Assembly: GCA_030432015.1 (NCBI GenBank)
Contig: JAUIHJ010000001.1
Coordinates: forward strand, 1-61,732
Source: a bacterium
GTDB taxonomy: Bacteria > Planctomycetota > Planctomycetia > Pirellulales > Pirellulaceae
Length of the DNA: 61,732 bases
Reading direction: 5' to 3'
Every line of letters starts with the position of its first letter. Position 1 is the stretch's first letter. The translations under genes were made by a program, and so were the position numbers. Positions 59,824-61,732 of the stretch are shown piece by piece. The notes beneath the pieces were generated by a model that searched no databases, was not told the origin of the DNA, and worked only from the letters and a program-made list of their open reading frames with translations.

Positions 59824-60492
59824 TTATGTTTTCTCGCTCCGGTTCACAACAGCGAATGAGAGTTGCTCGAGTTCGATGGCCAAATCGACTTCGACATGCT
59901 TGACCGAGCTCGGCAACGCAATCGTGACGGGGGCGAAATTCAGGATTCCTACGATGCCGGCAGCGGCCAACAGGGTCGCCACTCCCTGTGCCTCCGGCGA
60001 CGGGACCGCGATAATCGCCAGTCGAATTTCGAGTTCATCGATCACCTCCGTCAACTGATCGAGGTGATACACCGGAATCTGTTCAATGTGCTGCCCGACA
60101 ATTGCGTCATCGACGTCGAAGGCAGCGACCACGCGAAAACCCTGCTGGCCGAATCCACGGTATCGCAGCAACGCGCGGCCCAGGTTTCCCAGCCCCACCA
60201 GGGCCACGGGCCACGAACGGTCCGTCCCCAAAATCTGCTTGATCGCCGCGATCAGCTCTTCGCAACGGTAGCCAATGCCGGGGTACCCGAATTGCCCAAA
60301 ATAGGCAAGGTCCTTGCGGACCTGCGCATCGGTGAACCCGAGCACCGTGCCGAGTTGCGTCGAGCTGGTAGTCTCGTGGCCGTACTGAACCAAGTGCTGC
60401 AATTCGCGAAGGTAGAGACTCAGCCGACTGACGACCGCCTTGGGGACCGTGCCTTCCGGTGACATGGGTGGTTTTGGCCGATCCTCGTCCAT
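59824..60492 (-). CDS. rex: Redox-sensing transcriptional repressor Rex
   Basis: A 222-residue Rex. The N-terminal winged helix shows AVVSRLSLYLRELQHLVQYG and SSTQLGTVLGFTDAQVRKDLAYFGQFGYPGIGYR. The C-terminal Rossmann domain binds NAD(H) through VALVGLGNLGRALLRY, with AFDVDD and a domain-swapped C-terminal helix. Rex represses fermentative and respiratory genes until NADH rises. ATG 60492 gives near-typical length; the frame upstream adds 44 unlike residues, and ATG 60465 is possible. The gene is followed by tRNA-Gln on the same strand. Confidence 0.93.
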   Translation of the reverse strand: MDEDRPKPPMSPEGTVPKAVVSRLSLYLRELQHLVQYGHETTSSTQLGTVLGFTDAQVRKDLAYFGQFGYPGIGYRCEELIAAIKQILGTDRSWPVALVGLGNLGRALLRYRGFGQQGFRVVAAFDVDDAIVGQHIEQIPVYHLDQLTEVIDELEIRLAIIAVPSPEAQGVATLLAAAGIVGILNFAPVTIALPSSVKHVEVDLAIELEQLSFAVVNRSEKT

Positions 60493-60663
60493 TGGGGCCC
60501 AACTTTTCGTGTGGGATTGCCAACTCGCGGAATGCAACAAGCAGGGGAGGGACGCGATTTCAAATCCTGTACTCCCTGCCGCCACTTTAGGACATCCGCC
60601 TAGGCGCCGACAAGGCAGCTTCACCGCAAACCGGGCGAAGTCAACCCACCGGGCGAAGCCAGC

Positions 60664-61128
60664 CTACCAGTCGAAGCCCGGGTTACGATCCAGCCAGATC
60701 CGGCCGGTCGAAGGATTGTAGAGCCAGCCACCTTCGTTCCCGACGGTCACGTCCGTGGCCATAGGTGGGTCGGTAGTAATCAGCTTCACCTCGCTCGACC
60801 CCGAAAATGAATTCTCCGGGAACTCCGGCAGGTAGGGGCCGTAGCCGCCAGCGAGCGAATCGACCGTGCCATCGAGGGTGGTCTTGCTGGTCAAGATTTC
60901 CGCCAGGCGCTGCGTGCGGTTGACCACGGGAAGTCCGCCCTCATGTTGACTGCGATACGCCGCGATCAGTGAACGAACCGTGCTGAGATGGTATTCCGCG
61001 CTGATTTTGCGAGTGTCGTCGGTCGACGTGCCGAATTGTGGAATCACCACGGCCACCAGCACGGCCATCATGACCGCCATGATCAGCAACTCGACCAGGG
61101 TCAGCCCGCGGCGAGGTCGGTACTTCAT
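60664..61128 (-). CDS. Type II secretion / type IV pilin-like pseudopilin
   Basis: A 154-residue prepilin-like protein. The leader RRG is followed by the cleavage and methylation motif LTLVELLIMAVMMAVLVAVVIPQF; the position-5 Glu is present (LTLVE). The rest is a small globular domain with YHLSTVRSLIAAYRSQHEG, as in GspG-type pseudopilins, ending in a Trp/Asp-rich NPSTGRIWLDRNPGFDW tail. It is processed by prepilin peptidase and assembles into a pseudopilus or pilus. No other secretion gene is adjacent, though the ExeA-like ATPase lies at 44 kb. Confidence 0.9.
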   Translation of the reverse strand: MKYRPRRGLTLVELLIMAVMMAVLVAVVIPQFGTSTDDTRKISAEYHLSTVRSLIAAYRSQHEGGLPVVNRTQRLAEILTSKTTLDGTVDSLAGGYGPYLPEFPENSFSGSSEVKLITTDPPMATDVTVGNEGGWLYNPSTGRIWLDRNPGFDW

Positions 61129-61656
61129 CGTGCAGAATTCCTGGAGCGAGCGTTGGTCCTCGGGTGCGGCGCCTCACTGCGCCAGGCACCGGTGGAAAAT
61201 CGGTCTTCGCGCAAGCCGAGCGGCCGCTTGCAATGGTTTCCTACTTTGCGGCGATCCTCGTGTCAAAAAATGCTGGCGCATTATCGTCCGAAAAAACAGC
61301 CTGTTCCGTTGAGAGGGCGCTTAATCCGCGCCAAACCAACAAATCAGCAGCGACCAACTATTCGTTGACTTGAGCATTTCAGGACAGCTCGCTCTATTCC
61401 ACACCGAACGCCCAGATTTCTCAGCAATCCAGGCCCCCGTATTTTTTCCAGATCAAGCAGGCGTTTCATTTGGTCGAATTTTGACGATGTGCCAAGCAGA
61501 CCTTGGTACCCAAAGCGCCTGACTGGAAGCAAGGATGGAATTTCTTCCGACGGATCGGACCAACCCCATTTGGCGACCTATATTTGCCAAACGTTAGTTT
61601 TGCCAAATGAATCCCATCGTGTGACAACTTTGATTGTCAACAAAGGAGATCGGAAG
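61129..61656. other. Intergenic region before the last, partial gene
   Basis: About 530 bases. Short frames here carry no motifs. Near its right end ATTTGGC (61568-61574) is followed by TTTGCCAAA (61583-61591) and TTTTGCCAAAT (61597-61607), a mix of inverted and direct repeats in a plausible promoter position for the gene at 61657. Confidence 0.4.
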
Positions 61657-61732
61657 ATGAAAAGTTACGTGGGGGTACCGATCTTAGTGGCCATCGCGCT
61701 GCTCGTATCGGTCAATACGGCTTCGGCCGGGT
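61657..61732 (+). CDS. Start of a secreted protein (truncated by window end)
   Basis: Twenty-five codons are visible: MKSYVGVPILVAIALLVSV then NTASAG, a Sec signal peptide with a likely Ala-x-Ala-type cleavage site at the window edge. An excellent ribosome site (AAAGGAGAT, 61642-61650) lies eight bases before the ATG. The mature protein is not visible, so no function can be proposed. Confidence 0.7.
   Translation, partial: MKSYVGVPILVAIALLVSVNTASAG

Overview
The window looks like a GC-rich planctomycete chromosome, most likely from the Pirellulales and relatives. The main evidence is two intact gene pairs that join a planctomycete cytochrome (PSD1/DUF1549/DUF1553) to a DUF1501 protein, plus a third DUF1501 gene cut by the window edge. 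Bacterial tetrahydromethanopterin C1 genes, an FHA-rich signalling set, a DUF6807 (PmoA-like) protein and several small planctomycete-type secreted proteins agree with this. I see no insertion sequence, prophage, CRISPR array or integron, and the region reads as ordinary chromosome.

Layout. 1-5.5 kb: partial DUF1501 gene, a shortened CsrA-like gene, a small conserved protein, a DUF6807 protein, an exported protein and a UDP-glucuronate decarboxylase. 5.5-12.7 kb (minus strand): acyl-CoA dehydrogenase, rpoN, ebfC/ybaB, dnaX (with an A10 slippage run), the SRP RNA gene and an MntR-like regulator. 12.9-17.7 kb (plus strand): a tight run of mch, a RimK-like ATP-grasp ligase, an OleC-like ligase and an atypical RmlD-like reductase. 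18-27.5 kb: FHA/GAF/PAS histidine kinase, Nudix hydrolase, M50 site-2 protease, HD-GYP phosphodiesterase, a Met-Pro-Gly repeat secreted protein and a histone-deacetylase-like amidohydrolase. 27.8-39.9 kb: the two PSD1-DUF1501 pairs, separated by a divergent FHA-adenylate cyclase. 39.9-48.3 kb: glycosyltransferase, MFS transporter, NAD epimerase, ExeA-like ATPase, trpF and ahcY. 48.5-52 kb: DUF1015, an array of six parS sites and parB. 52-61.7 kb: tRNA-Pro, dnaB, rplI, ssb, rpsF, pth, rplY, groES, prs, a GlmU N-terminal-only enzyme with a UVR-motif microORF, tRNA-Gln, rex, a pseudopilin and the start of a secreted protein.

How the genes work together. The minus-strand block rplY-pth-rpsF-ssb-rplI-dnaB with glmU-prs is a translation/replication housekeeping cluster. 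parB and its clustered parS sites next to it suggest a chromosome-segregation centre and hence nearness to the replication origin, although no oriC features or parA are visible. The mch run ties C1 transfer by methanopterin to an acyl-adenylate/beta-lactone type ligase in one likely transcript, and is the most intriguing functional association here. The PSD1-DUF1501 pairs are exported proteins typical of planctomycete cell-envelope or polysaccharide biology.

The observations most worth following are the parS array with an exact 36-bp period, the dnaX A10 run with stops placed in both alternative frames, the mch-rimK-oleC-rmlD cluster, the CsrA homologue lacking its central strands, and the UVR-motif microORF ahead of glmU. 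All calls were made by reading the sequence and translations; no database search was run.
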